A stretch of 10,343 nucleotides of DNA from an uncultured Terriglobales bacterium (GCA_955652845.1 CATPBY010000292.1:1-10343), one strand, 5' to 3'. Shown: positions 1 through 7,242, counted from the first letter of the stretch. Program-made: numbers and translations. Notes: generated from the letters alone by a model not told the origin.

Positions 1-1177
1 CCGGAATAAAATACTTCGGCTTGACCAGGTTAATAATCAGCTTTAGTTCCTCCTGGCTACCGTGTCCGCTCACGTGCACTGGAGGCGAAGAGCCATCCTC
101 ATAAATCACGTGCGCCTCACGCCGGAACAGGTGGTCAATCATCCGATAAATCGATTTCTCATTTCCCGGGATAATGCGCGATGACAGCACCACCGTATCG
201 CCCTTCTCGATCTTGGCGTGCTTGTGGTTGTCGACGGCTGCCCTTGAGAGCGCGGACATGGGCTCACCCTGCGTCCCGCTGATCAGGACACAAATCTTTT
301 CCGGCGCGTAATTCTTCATATCGCCGGGATGGACCAGTAGCCCTTCCGGTATCTCGATATATCCCAGATCTTCTGCGATCTCCGCGGAGCTGTTCATCGA
401 ACGGCCAAGGAACGCGACTTTGCGCCCGTGCTGTGCCGCCAGCTCAACCGCCAGCTTGATGCGATGGATCGAAGATGAGAAGCACGAGATGAACAGCCGG
501 CGTTCGGTGCGCGCGAATATCTCGTCGAACTTTCGCCGCACCGCGCGCTCGCTGGGCGTGTAGCCCTTGCGCTCGACGTTGGTTGAATCCTGAAACAGCG
601 CAAGCACGCCTTGCTTGCCGTACTCAGCAAAAGAATGCAGGTCGAAAAGCTTGTTGTCAGTAGGCGTAGGATCGACCTTGAAGTCTCCGGTGTGAATGAC
701 GATTCCCAGGGGCGTGTGAATGGCCAGAGATACGCAATCCACCAGGCTATGCGTAACCTGGATAGGGTGGATGGAGAACGGTCCAACATTAAATCCCTGT
801 CCCGCCCGGATTTCACGCAGATCAGCATTGTCGAGCAGACCATGCTCTTCCAACTTGTCTTCGACGTAGGCTAGAGTAAATTCGGTGCCATAGACCGGAA
901 CATTGAGCTCGGTGAGGATCCACGGGAGGGCACCGATGTGGTCCTCATGCCCGTGGGTCAGAATGATTGCTTTGACTCTCTGGCGATTTTCAATCAGGTA
1001 GGAGATGTCGGGTACAACAATATCCACGCCCAGCAGTTCTGCCTCGGGGAACATCAGCCCAGCGTCGATGACTACGATGTCATCGGCCCAGCGCACCGCC
1101 ATGCAGTTCATTCCAAACTCGCCCAAACCGCCCAAGGGCACAATATGCAATTTTCCGGTAGGCATTGAGAGTGACAT
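1..1177 (-). CDS. rnj: Ribonuclease J, N-terminal 392 residues (3' end beyond the left edge)
   Basis: This is a metallo-beta-lactamase/beta-CASP nuclease of the RNase J family, a cytoplasmic enzyme with endo- and 5'-3' exonuclease activity in RNA maturation and decay. Read from the ATG at 1177, the frame is open for 392 codons to base 2, so about 160 residues of the usual ~555 are missing at the edge. Visible motifs are the zinc-binding HGHEDH (residues 75-80), His143 in VTHS, Asp165 in TGDFK, the DSTN segment near 197-200, the beta-CASP stretch with SGTQGEP (300-306) and HVSGHGS (368-374). The N-terminus KLHIVPLGGLGEFGMN is typical of the family. A second in-frame ATG at 1165 begins MPTGKLHI and is an equally good start; neither has a clear ribosome binding site. 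The gene is divergent from the EcsC/HAD pair. The family call is firm; RNase J1 versus J2 cannot be decided. Confidence 0.95.
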   Translation of the reverse strand, partial: MSLSMPTGKLHIVPLGGLGEFGMNCMAVRWADDIVVIDAGLMFPEAELLGVDIVVPDISYLIENRQRVKAIILTHGHEDHIGALPWILTELNVPVYGTEFTLAYVEDKLEEHGLLDNADLREIRAGQGFNVGPFSIHPIQVTHSLVDCVSLAIHTPLGIVIHTGDFKVDPTPTDNKLFDLHSFAEYGKQGVLALFQDSTNVERKGYTPSERAVRRKFDEIFARTERRLFISCFSSSIHRIKLAVELAAQHGRKVAFLGRSMNSSAEIAEDLGYIEIPEGLLVHPGDMKNYAPEKICVLISGTQGEPMSALSRAAVDNHKHAKIEKGDTVVLSSRIIPGNEKSIYRMIDHLFRREAHVIYEDGSSPPVHVSGHGSQEELKLIINLVKPKYFIP

Positions 1178-1284
1178 GATGCTAGCACACAAGCTGCAGC
1201 CAGCCCGTAAGGGCAAACCTGCGAAACTAGGCTCCGAGAACCGGGAACTGGTCTTTCCTGGCCGTCCTGGGGTAACTTCTAACT
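1178..1284. promoter_or_regulatory. Divergent intergenic region, presumed promoters of rnj and the EcsC gene
   Basis: This 107-bp spacer separates two genes transcribed away from each other, so promoters for both must lie in or near it; that is inferred from position. On the minus strand a TGC-TAGCAT sequence just upstream of the RNase J ATG resembles an extended -10 element. On the plus strand no convincing -35/-10 pair was found, and the only purine-rich tract, GGGG about 11 bases before the ATG, is a weak ribosome binding site. Confidence 0.3.
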
Positions 1285-1995
1285 ATGGCTGAGCAGATTC
1301 GCAAATCGCCGCCCTCGAAATCCTGGATGAGACATCGCATCGAGGATGGCTTGCGTCGCGGCTTGCAGCGCGCTTACGAAACCGTGAAAGTGGATCCCTC
1401 GAGGTTTTTGTTTCAGTTGCAAACAGCCTATCAATTGCCGGTCAGCGGCTTTCAGGGCGTCTACGCGGTTGAGATCGCCAGGATCGACGATACCGCGGAC
1501 CACCTCATTCGTGCCGGCATGAAGATTGCTGCCGCCGAGGGCGCCGGTTTTGGATTGGGCGGGTTCCTGACGATTGTTCCTGACCTGAGCATCCTGGCTG
1601 GAATTACTCTCCGGACTATCCAGAAACTCAGCCTGCTGTACGGCTTCGAATTCAATACCGACGAAGAAACGGCGGAGTTGTGGATCGCTGCGGCCAGTGC
1701 CGCAGGCGTAGACATCAGCCGCGAGTTGCTGGAAAAAGAAGTGGTCAGCCGCTTTGTGCCGCGTGTAATCCGGCGTATTGCCGTGCAAGCCAGCGGAGAA
1801 GTCGTGGAGAAGTGGTCAGGACGCCTGATTCCTCTGGCCAGTTCGCTGATCGGCGCCGGACTCAACTACTACTTCGTTCGCGCCTGGGGCGAACGCGCCC
1901 GCGCGCACTTTCGAAAAAGACACCTTCAGGTGCGCCAACAACTGGCAGCGGAACGTGCAGTAATCACAATTTCTTCGACTCCCCGAAGTTCATAA
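1285..1995 (+). CDS. EcsC-family protein
   Basis: The 236-residue product matches the EcsC family, named after a protein encoded next to the Bacillus Ecs ABC transporter; its biochemical role is poorly defined. The family signature is the central hydrophobic, glycine-rich stretch at residues 78-121, from GMKIAAAEGAG through GGFLTIVPDLSILAG to LRTIQKLSLLYGF. The C-terminal part, PLASSLIGAGLNYYFVRAWG (183-202), followed by a basic ARAHFRKR segment, is also typical. The hydrophobic patches suggest membrane association, but there is no signal peptide. No EcsA/EcsB transporter genes are visible here. The stop codon is directly followed by the ATG of the HAD gene, which implies a shared transcript and translational coupling. 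The ATG at 1285 was chosen because it gives the complete family-like N-terminus. Confidence 0.8.
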   Translation: MAEQIRKSPPSKSWMRHRIEDGLRRGLQRAYETVKVDPSRFLFQLQTAYQLPVSGFQGVYAVEIARIDDTADHLIRAGMKIAAAEGAGFGLGGFLTIVPDLSILAGITLRTIQKLSLLYGFEFNTDEETAELWIAAASAAGVDISRELLEKEVVSRFVPRVIRRIAVQASGEVVEKWSGRLIPLASSLIGAGLNYYFVRAWGERARAHFRKRHLQVRQQLAAERAVITISSTPRSS

Positions 1996-2640
1996 ATGCC
2001 GACTTTTCATTGTTCCGCCATCCTCTTCGACCTCGACGGTGTGCTCGTAGACTCCACCCGCTCGGTTGGCCGGCAGTGGCGGGCGTGGGCGGCAGAGCAC
2101 AACATTGCGCCTGAAAAGGCGGTAGAGATTGCGCACGGCGTGCGGACGATTGAGGTCGTCCGTTTGCTCGCGCCCCATCTCGATGGCGACGCCGAAGTAA
2201 AGAACATCGAACAGCGCGAGGCCGAGGATACCGATGGCGTTGCGGTGATGCCTGGCGCCTCTAAATTAATAGAGTCTCTACCTGACAGGCTTTGGGGTGT
2301 GGTCACCTCCGGGACTCGCTACTTGGCCACGTCCCGCTTGCGGCTGGCGAACCTGCCGATTCCGAGAGTGCTGGTTTCAGCCGAAGACGTGAAAAAAGGG
2401 AAGCCGGATCCCGAACCGTACCTGACGGGAGCAAGACTTTTAGGGTTTAAGCCCGCCGACTGCCTGGTAATTGAAGATGCGCCGGCAGGGATACGCTCGG
2501 CACATGACGGCGGCATGAAAGTCATTGCGTTGACCAGCACCTACCCAAGCTCAGATCTGATGCAAGCCGACGCTATCGTCGACAGGCTCGGTAGAATTGG
2601 CGTTGCCGCCCAGGATGGCAAGCTCCGAATCGATGTGTAA
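1996..2640 (+). CDS. HAD-superfamily sugar-phosphatase-like hydrolase
   Basis: This 214-residue cytoplasmic protein is a haloacid dehalogenase-type phosphatase with a helical cap. Motif I is FDLDGVLVDS (11-20), with the nucleophile Asp12 and acid/base Asp14. Motif II is the serine in VVTSGT (102-107), motif III a lysine in KKGKPDPEPY (133-142), and motif IV VIEDAPAGIRSA (158-169) with Glu160 and Asp161. The cap holds HGVRTIEVVRLL, as in the YfbT/DOG1/glycerol-3-phosphatase group of small-molecule phosphatases. The substrate is probably a sugar phosphate or polyol phosphate, but the sequence does not say which. All catalytic residues are present and the length is normal. The start codon immediately follows the TAA of the EcsC gene, so the two are very likely co-expressed. 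Confidence 0.88.
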   Translation: MPTFHCSAILFDLDGVLVDSTRSVGRQWRAWAAEHNIAPEKAVEIAHGVRTIEVVRLLAPHLDGDAEVKNIEQREAEDTDGVAVMPGASKLIESLPDRLWGVVTSGTRYLATSRLRLANLPIPRVLVSAEDVKKGKPDPEPYLTGARLLGFKPADCLVIEDAPAGIRSAHDGGMKVIALTSTYPSSDLMQADAIVDRLGRIGVAAQDGKLRIDV

Positions 2641-2845
2641 ACGAGGGCTAAAACTGAAGTTGACGACCTGCATTCCCGCGGATTTCGATGGCGTCATTTT
2701 AAGCGGCGCCGTTTTTCCGGCGGAGCGAAGGATCTTGCGCGCAGCCGGCACAGCGCCTGTAGTCACTCCACGCGAGGTTCCTCGCCCGTGCCGGGCTTCA
2801 GGACGCCGCATTGGGGAACAACGCTGAGATTATCGAGCCACTGCT
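2641..2845. other. Convergent intergenic spacer without a gene
   Basis: This 205-bp region lies between the 3' ends of the HAD gene and dapD. Short open frames cross it on both strands, but their predicted products are arginine/proline-rich and resemble translated repeat rather than protein. It contains a degenerate repeat element near 2692-2734. A small stem (CGCCG/CGGCG around a T-rich loop, near 2707-2722) could contribute to transcription termination, but it lacks a U-tract on the plus strand, so no terminator is called. Confidence 0.5.
2692..2734 (+). repeat. Degenerate dispersed intergenic repeat (GTCAT...GGAGCGAAGGATC type)
   Basis: The segment begins GTCATTTTAAGCGGCGCC and ends GGCGGAGCGAAGGATC. 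I recognise this as close to a dispersed element with consensus roughly GTCAT-CCTGAGC-(variable stem)-GGAGCGAAGGATC, found between genes in many acidobacterial and other environmental genomes. The variable middle can form a short stem (CGCCG/CGGCG). Sequence further right, CGAGGTTCCTCGCCCGTG (near 2773-2790), may be the distal part of the same element. The identification is from memory of the motif; there is no second copy in this window to compare with. Confidence 0.45.
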
Positions 2846-3679
2846 CTACCGGAGCAACTCCTCCAACTCAATTCTCTGGTCGGTTTTTTCATCGCGATAC
2901 TTCACAATCACCGGCGTGTAGAGCGACAGATTCCACTCCGCGGCCTTTCCCTGCTTCAACGCCCTTGATCCAGGCACCACTACCGCATTTTCTGGCACCT
3001 CCAGAGGTTTTTCCCGGGCCGCGCGATACACTTCGCCGTGGACAATGTCATATAGCGGCGTCGACGCCGTTAGAATCGTTCCCGCTCCCAGCACCGCCCG
3101 AGCATGCACCACCGTGCCTTCGTAGACTCCGCAGTTGCCGCCTATGAGGACATCGTCTTCAACCACCACCGGAACCGAATTAATTGGCTCCAGCACACCG
3201 CCAATCTGGGCCGCCGCGCTGAGATGCACGCGCTTGCCGATCTGGGCGCAGGAACCGACCAGGGCATGCGAATCGATCATGGTGCCTTCATCCACGTAAG
3301 CGCCGACATTGATAAACATTGGCGGCATGCAGATTACGGTGGGCGCCACATAAGCCCCAAGCCTTACCGACGATCCACCAGGCACGATACGCACCCGGTC
3401 ACGGACGGTAAACTTGCGGGCAGGGAAGGTATCTTTGTCCACGAAAGAAAGGCTGGCATCCTGCGCCGACTCGCTCAGTTCTCCTAAGCGAAATCCCAGC
3501 AGGATACCTTGCTTTACCCAGACATTTACGGTCCAGTGTCCATCAATTTTTTCGGCGGCGCGGATCTTGCCCTGGGTAAGCTCTTCGCGGAAGTCCAGAA
3601 AAGTTTGCCGCGCCTCTGGATCGCGCTCCACCTCGCCGAGCGAGGCCAGCCGCTCGATCGCAGACCTGAGAGATTGCAT
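2846..3679 (-). CDS. dapD: 2,3,4,5-tetrahydropyridine-2,6-dicarboxylate N-succinyltransferase
   Basis: DapD transfers the succinyl group of succinyl-CoA to L-tetrahydrodipicolinate, the committed step of the succinylase branch to diaminopimelate and lysine; the enzyme is a cytoplasmic trimer. The 277-residue length matches the family (274 in E. coli). An N-terminal helical domain (about 1-100) precedes a left-handed beta-helix of hexapeptide repeats (about 103-240), including PPMFINVGAYVDEGTMIDSH, VGSCAQIGKRVHLSAAAQIG and VEDDVLIGGNCGVYEGTVV. Asp136 in GTMID and Glu187 in VYEGT correspond to the catalytic Asp141 and Glu189 of E. coli DapD. It is the last gene of the minus-strand diaminopimelate cluster, 94 bp after dapA. 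No Shine-Dalgarno sequence precedes the ATG; a TATACT hexamer lies 9 bases upstream. Confidence 0.95.
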   Translation of the reverse strand: MQSLRSAIERLASLGEVERDPEARQTFLDFREELTQGKIRAAEKIDGHWTVNVWVKQGILLGFRLGELSESAQDASLSFVDKDTFPARKFTVRDRVRIVPGGSSVRLGAYVAPTVICMPPMFINVGAYVDEGTMIDSHALVGSCAQIGKRVHLSAAAQIGGVLEPINSVPVVVEDDVLIGGNCGVYEGTVVHARAVLGAGTILTASTPLYDIVHGEVYRAAREKPLEVPENAVVVPGSRALKQGKAAEWNLSLYTPVIVKYRDEKTDQRIELEELLR

Positions 3680-3708
3680 GCAGTGGAGAGTATAGAAGAA
3701 GGAAATTC

Positions 3709-3733
3709 AGATTGCAGATTTTAGATTGCAGAT
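3709..3733. repeat. Short tandem repeat, two AGATTGCAGAT units, period 14
   Basis: The 11-base unit AGATTGCAGAT occurs at 3709-3719 and again at 3723-3733, separated by TTT, in the spacer between dapA and dapD. The first eight bases also occur at 3671-3678, around the dapD start. Similar AGATTGCAGATT strings are a frequent intergenic simple repeat in acidobacterial genomes as far as I recall. The repeats sit upstream of the TATACT hexamer before dapD, so they could overlap a promoter, but nothing in the sequence shows a regulatory role. Confidence 0.7.
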
Positions 3734-3773
3734 GGCAAGTTCCTCTAACAATCCACAATTATTTCGAAAACTG

Positions 3774-4901
3774 TCAGATGCACCTGCACTCGCTGCGGAT
3801 CAGAACGCCCGTGAGGTTGTGAGCAGTCTCCCGGGCCTGTGCCAGTGTGGGGTAGGGACCGTGCCAGCGGGCGTGGTCGGTATCATGACCCGCGGGCCTA
3901 TTTTTTCCATGGTTGCACTGGCCGCAGGATGAGCGGTGTAGAACGATCTTGTGCGGACCAACCTGCCAGCTCTCATAGATAAAGAAGTCTGCCGGCTGCG
4001 CGGCCGGCACTTCCGCAGTCCTGACAATTCCCGCGTCCGCCACTACCTTCTGCAGCTTGGCACGAGTGTCGCCGCGCATCGGCAGAAGGGGCAGGCGGTA
4101 TACCTCCTCGATTTTGCCCATCATCGCCAGTACAGCTTTGACCGGCAGCGGATTGGATTCGATAAAGTTGACCTGGATCAGTGCCAGATATTTGCGATGG
4201 ATGCGCCGCGCCGCGTCCCAGTCATTGTTCAGAGCGGCGAGAGTCATCTCAGCCATCTCATGAGGGATTTCATTAGACGCGACGGAGATGATTCCCACTC
4301 CACCCAGGGCGATCACCGGCAAAGTAATCGCATCGTCCCCCGAGAAGACCAGAAAATGTTCCGGAACTGCGTTGCAGACTTCTGCGATCTGGCTGATGTT
4401 GCCGCTGGCCTCCTTGACCCCGGCAATATTAGGCACGTCCGCCAGCCGCGACAGGGTTGGCGGTTCGATGTTTGCGCCCGTGCGTCCAGGGACGTTATAG
4501 AGAATCAGCGGCTTATCGACCGCCTCCGCAATGGTACAAAAATGCCGGTACTGACCTTCCTGTGTGGGCTTATTGTAGTAGGGCGACGCCGTGAGAATGG
4601 CGCACACCCCCGGCCGCGTCGCAACTTCCTTAGCCTTTTCGACAGCATCGTGGGTGGAATTGGAAGTGGCCCCTGCGATGATCGGAACCCGCCCAGCCGC
4701 GACCTCGATTGTAGTGTCTATCACGTACAACCATTCATCGTGTGACAGGGTGGGAGTTTCACCTGTGGTCCCGCAGGGAACCAGGAAATCGATCCCCGAA
4801 TCTATCTGCCAGGCGATCAGCTTGCGAAGCGCAGCGTCGTCGATGGAGCCGTCAAGACGAAAGGGCGTGACTAGGGCCGTGCCACAACCACGGAGGTGCA
4901 T
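3774..4901 (-). CDS. dapA: 4-hydroxy-tetrahydrodipicolinate synthase with a cysteine-containing C-terminal extension
   Basis: DapA condenses pyruvate with aspartate semialdehyde. Residues 1-295 form the complete class I aldolase barrel: GTTGE (44-48) with Thr45/Thr46, SPYYN (Tyr109), LYNVPGRT (Tyr135 and the substrate-carboxylate Arg140) and the Schiff-base Lys163 in GVKEASG. The arginine after VPG supports a true DapA rather than an N-acetylneuraminate lyase. Canonical DapA ends near residue 295, but this frame continues through a short Ala/Pro linker (299-304) into about 70 extra residues (306-375): FFIYESWQVG, then SCGQCNHGK (Cys326, Cys329), HARWHGPY (343-350) and a CRCI end (Cys372, Cys374). 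This looks like an independent small, possibly metal-binding domain. The start MHLRGCGTALVTPF is family-typical; no Shine-Dalgarno sequence is visible. It follows dapB by 116 bp. The enzyme call is firm; the role of the extension is unknown. Confidence 0.95.
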   Translation of the reverse strand: MHLRGCGTALVTPFRLDGSIDDAALRKLIAWQIDSGIDFLVPCGTTGETPTLSHDEWLYVIDTTIEVAAGRVPIIAGATSNSTHDAVEKAKEVATRPGVCAILTASPYYNKPTQEGQYRHFCTIAEAVDKPLILYNVPGRTGANIEPPTLSRLADVPNIAGVKEASGNISQIAEVCNAVPEHFLVFSGDDAITLPVIALGGVGIISVASNEIPHEMAEMTLAALNNDWDAARRIHRKYLALIQVNFIESNPLPVKAVLAMMGKIEEVYRLPLLPMRGDTRAKLQKVVADAGIVRTAEVPAAQPADFFIYESWQVGPHKIVLHRSSCGQCNHGKNRPAGHDTDHARWHGPYPTLAQARETAHNLTGVLIRSECRCI

Positions 4902-4907
4902 GCCAAT

Positions 4908-4935
4908 AAGATAACTCTAACCGCGGCGCGCGCAA
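4908..4935 (-). promoter_or_regulatory. Weak candidate promoter before dapA
   Basis: On the minus strand TTGCGC (4930-4935) is followed after 16 bases by TATCTT (4908-4913); each matches 4 of 6 bases of the sigma-70 consensus. The -10-like box ends only 6 bases before the dapA ATG, so a transcript from it would have almost no leader, which fits the lack of a ribosome binding site. This is pattern matching only and could be chance. Confidence 0.2.
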
Positions 4936-5017
4936 AACCGGACGCGGAAACTACCCGGGATCATTGTGAGTAAGCGCTGAAAGATAAAGGTAGACCAGGC
5001 GAAGAGGGGGTGGATCT

Positions 5018-5698
5018 TTACAACTCTCGCCAGACATCTTTAAAGTCAAAGAATCCTTTTTTGCCAATCAGCCACTCCGCTGCCCGCACTGCGCCCTCGG
5101 CGAATCCGCGGCGCGACTTGGAATCGTGACAGAGATAGATGGTGTCGTTACCTGAATTCAGCACGATCTCGTGCATACCGACCACGTCTCCCTCACGAAA
5201 AGAGGTTATTTCCAGGTCAGCACCGGAAGCTTCCTGAATGATCCGGCGCAGCGTCATTGCCGTACCCGACGGCGCGTCCTTCTTCTGAGCATGGTGGCGC
5301 TCGAAGATTTGACCGAAGTATTGATGTTGCGTGGCCACCGCAGCGGTGCGGGCAACGTCGTAAAAAAGATTTATGCCCATTGTGAAATTCGCGCCGCATA
5401 AAAATCCAGTGCCGCTCTTTTCCACTATCTGCCGGATATTTGCCAGGTCGTCATACCAGCCAGTGGTGCCTACGACTAGATTCTTTCCAGCGCGAACACA
5501 GGCCTCAATGTTAAGCAGGACGGCGCGGGGGGTTGTGAAATCAATCACAGCGTCAATCTCTCTTAGCTTCTCGGCAGTGAGGGCGGAAGCGTTCTGATTA
5601 TCCGCTGCGCACAATACTGTGACGCTGTGTCCTCGATCTCGCGCCACTTCCGCTACCAGTGACCCGGTCTTGCCGCGGCCTAGAACAAGAATTTTCAT
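5018..5698 (-). CDS. dapB: 4-hydroxy-tetrahydrodipicolinate reductase, short form
   Basis: DapB uses NAD(P)H to reduce the DapA product to tetrahydrodipicolinate. At 226 residues it is shorter than E. coli DapB (273); most of the loss is between the first Rossmann strand and DFTTP (53-57). The nucleotide loop reads GRGKTG (7-12) instead of the usual G-x-x-GRMG, as in the compact forms I recall from Bacteroidota. Other motifs are intact: VVGTTGWYDDL (75-85), the substrate-binding and catalytic ERHHAQKKDAPSGTA (133-147) with His135 and Lys139 corresponding to E. coli His159 and Lys163, and the C-terminal SRRGFAEGAVRAAEWL. An AGAAGGT sequence lies two bases before the ATG and supports this start. 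It sits between lysC (79-bp gap) and dapA (116-bp gap). No frameshift or truncation is apparent, so the short form is likely native. Confidence 0.93.
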   Translation of the reverse strand: MKILVLGRGKTGSLVAEVARDRGHSVTVLCAADNQNASALTAEKLREIDAVIDFTTPRAVLLNIEACVRAGKNLVVGTTGWYDDLANIRQIVEKSGTGFLCGANFTMGINLFYDVARTAAVATQHQYFGQIFERHHAQKKDAPSGTAMTLRRIIQEASGADLEITSFREGDVVGMHEIVLNSGNDTIYLCHDSKSRRGFAEGAVRAAEWLIGKKGFFDFKDVWREL

Positions 5699-5777
5699 GC
5701 ACCTTCTTGTTTACCGGCAGTACGCAAAGAGAAGCCGCCAGGCACGTAAAAAAACTTTGCACCTTATCGAACCCGGC

Positions 5778-7151
5778 CTATGCAAATACCTCGGAATCCA
5801 GATCCGAGAAAAATGCCTTGTGCAATCGCCGTACGACATCGGGGACCGAGTCTTCCTCGATGACGAAGGTCAAGTTAATTTCTGACGCGCCTTGCGAAAT
5901 CATACGGATTTTCACGTCGCTGAGCTCGCCGAAAACGCGGGCGGCTATTCCTGGCGTTTCCCTCAGATTCTCTCCCACCAGACATACGATCGCTTTCCGG
6001 CCTTCATACTTCACATCAGCCAGCTTGGCTAGATCGGCTGCCAGAGCGGGAATTGACTCATTCGACTCCACCGTCAGCGACACACTCACCTCGGAAGTTG
6101 AAACTACATCTACGGCCACCCCGTGGCGGTCGAAAACTTCAAAAATTCCGCGCAGAAAACCGTGCGCCAGCTGCATCCGGGGTGCCGCCACATCCACTAT
6201 AGTGATGCGCTTCTTCACCGCGATCGCCTTGAAGGAATTCCTGCAGCGGGGGGCGCGGGCGCTGATGCGGGTTCCTTCGCAATCCGGATTCCGCGAATTC
6301 AGCACGTATACCGGAATGTTTTTCTGCACCGCCGGGAGTACAGTGGCGGGATGCAACACTTTGGCGCCAAAATATGCCAGCTCAGCTGCTTCATCAAAGC
6401 TGATGACCTTGATTCGCCGGGCTTCCGGGCAGAGATTCGGATCGGTGGTCATCATTCCATCGACGTCAGTCCATTTCTCGATTCGCCCGGCGTCCAGACC
6501 AGCGCCCACAATCGCAGCCGAATAGTCCGAGCCGCCGCGTCCGATAGTGGTGGTGATACCTGCTCTTGACGATCCAATGAACCCGCCCATCACCGGCACT
6601 TTGCCCCCGACCAGCAGCGGCGCGACTTTGGATCGCAAGCGGGCATTGGTTTCCTCAAATAAGGGGGCGGCGCGCGTATGAGTACTATCGGTCACAATGC
6701 AATCGCGGGAATCGACCAGCGCAGACTCCAGGCCCAGAGCGGCGAAGGCTGCAGTTACGATCTTGCTGGATAGCATTTCGCCAAATGCGGCCACGTAATC
6801 CGTGGTACGAGGGGTCAACTCGCCCACAGCGCAGATGCCACGTAAGAGTTCTTCCAGATTCTCAAAGTCAGCCGCCAGGTCACTGTGAAACTCAGTGAAG
6901 AGCGCGGTCCCAAGCAGTTCCCCGGCGGTATTGTAGTGGCGCTCCTGCAGACTGCGGCAGAGTTTAAGGGCAGTTTTTCGATCACCGGCCCCAGCGGCGC
7001 GAGCCATGGCCAGCAATTGGTCAGTCACCTTAGCCATGGCGCTGACCACGACCACCGGCTTATGCTCCACCCGTCCTTTCACAATGGCAGCCGCCCGCTC
7101 GATAGCCATGGCATTCTCCACTGAGGTGCCGCCGAATTTCATCACGATCAT
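5778..7151 (-). CDS. lysC: Aspartate kinase, monofunctional with two C-terminal ACT domains
   Basis: This enzyme phosphorylates L-aspartate, the first step toward lysine, diaminopimelate, threonine and methionine. The 457-residue length and architecture match the E. coli LysC type. The kinase domain (about 1-300) has KFGGTSV (5-11), the ERHYNTA region (70-76), GRGGSDYSA (204-212) and WTDVDGMMTTDP (227-238). Two ACT regulatory domains follow (about 315-383 and 387-455), including VDVVSTSEVSVSLTVE and IRMISQGASEINLTFVI, which form the effector-binding interface in this family; feedback inhibition by lysine is therefore likely but not proven. There is no fused homoserine dehydrogenase. A second in-frame ATG lies three codons in; MIVMKFGGTSV from 7151 is used, though the Shine-Dalgarno is weak. 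It lies 91 bp after asd. Confidence 0.95.
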   Translation of the reverse strand: MIVMKFGGTSVENAMAIERAAAIVKGRVEHKPVVVVSAMAKVTDQLLAMARAAGAGDRKTALKLCRSLQERHYNTAGELLGTALFTEFHSDLAADFENLEELLRGICAVGELTPRTTDYVAAFGEMLSSKIVTAAFAALGLESALVDSRDCIVTDSTHTRAAPLFEETNARLRSKVAPLLVGGKVPVMGGFIGSSRAGITTTIGRGGSDYSAAIVGAGLDAGRIEKWTDVDGMMTTDPNLCPEARRIKVISFDEAAELAYFGAKVLHPATVLPAVQKNIPVYVLNSRNPDCEGTRISARAPRCRNSFKAIAVKKRITIVDVAAPRMQLAHGFLRGIFEVFDRHGVAVDVVSTSEVSVSLTVESNESIPALAADLAKLADVKYEGRKAIVCLVGENLRETPGIAARVFGELSDVKIRMISQGASEINLTFVIEEDSVPDVVRRLHKAFFSDLDSEVFA

Positions 7152-7242
7152 CGGAGAGGGCCCCGATCAAGCAGATTTGCGCGGATAAATGCAGGCGACT
7201 CTTGGAGTGACTGGCCAGCCGCCTGCCGCTTTCCCGTGGAGT

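Noticed and set aside
394..843. A 149-codon minus-strand open frame
   Set aside because: It is a shifted frame inside the RNase J gene, whose real frame carries all the family motifs.
1..1177. A suspected frameshift in RNase J
   Set aside because: Recounting positions showed the ATG at 1177 and the motif near the left edge are in the same frame; the gene is intact as far as it is visible.
2551..2827. Small open frames on both strands across the HAD-dapD spacer
   Set aside because: Predicted products are low-complexity and correspond to translated intergenic repeat; neither has a ribosome binding site or family resemblance.
3774..3989. A separate small gene downstream of dapA instead of a fusion
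   Set aside because: There is no stop between the DapA core and the extension, and no in-frame ATG in the extension, so as written it is a single protein.
3951..4745. A 264-codon plus-strand open frame opposite dapA
   Set aside because: It lies wholly antisense to conserved DapA coding sequence and shows no domain.
5659..6525. A 288-codon plus-strand open frame opposite lysC
   Set aside because: It is antisense to a clear aspartate kinase, its product is Ser/Arg/Thr-rich with no recognisable motif, and the lysC frame explains the sequence.
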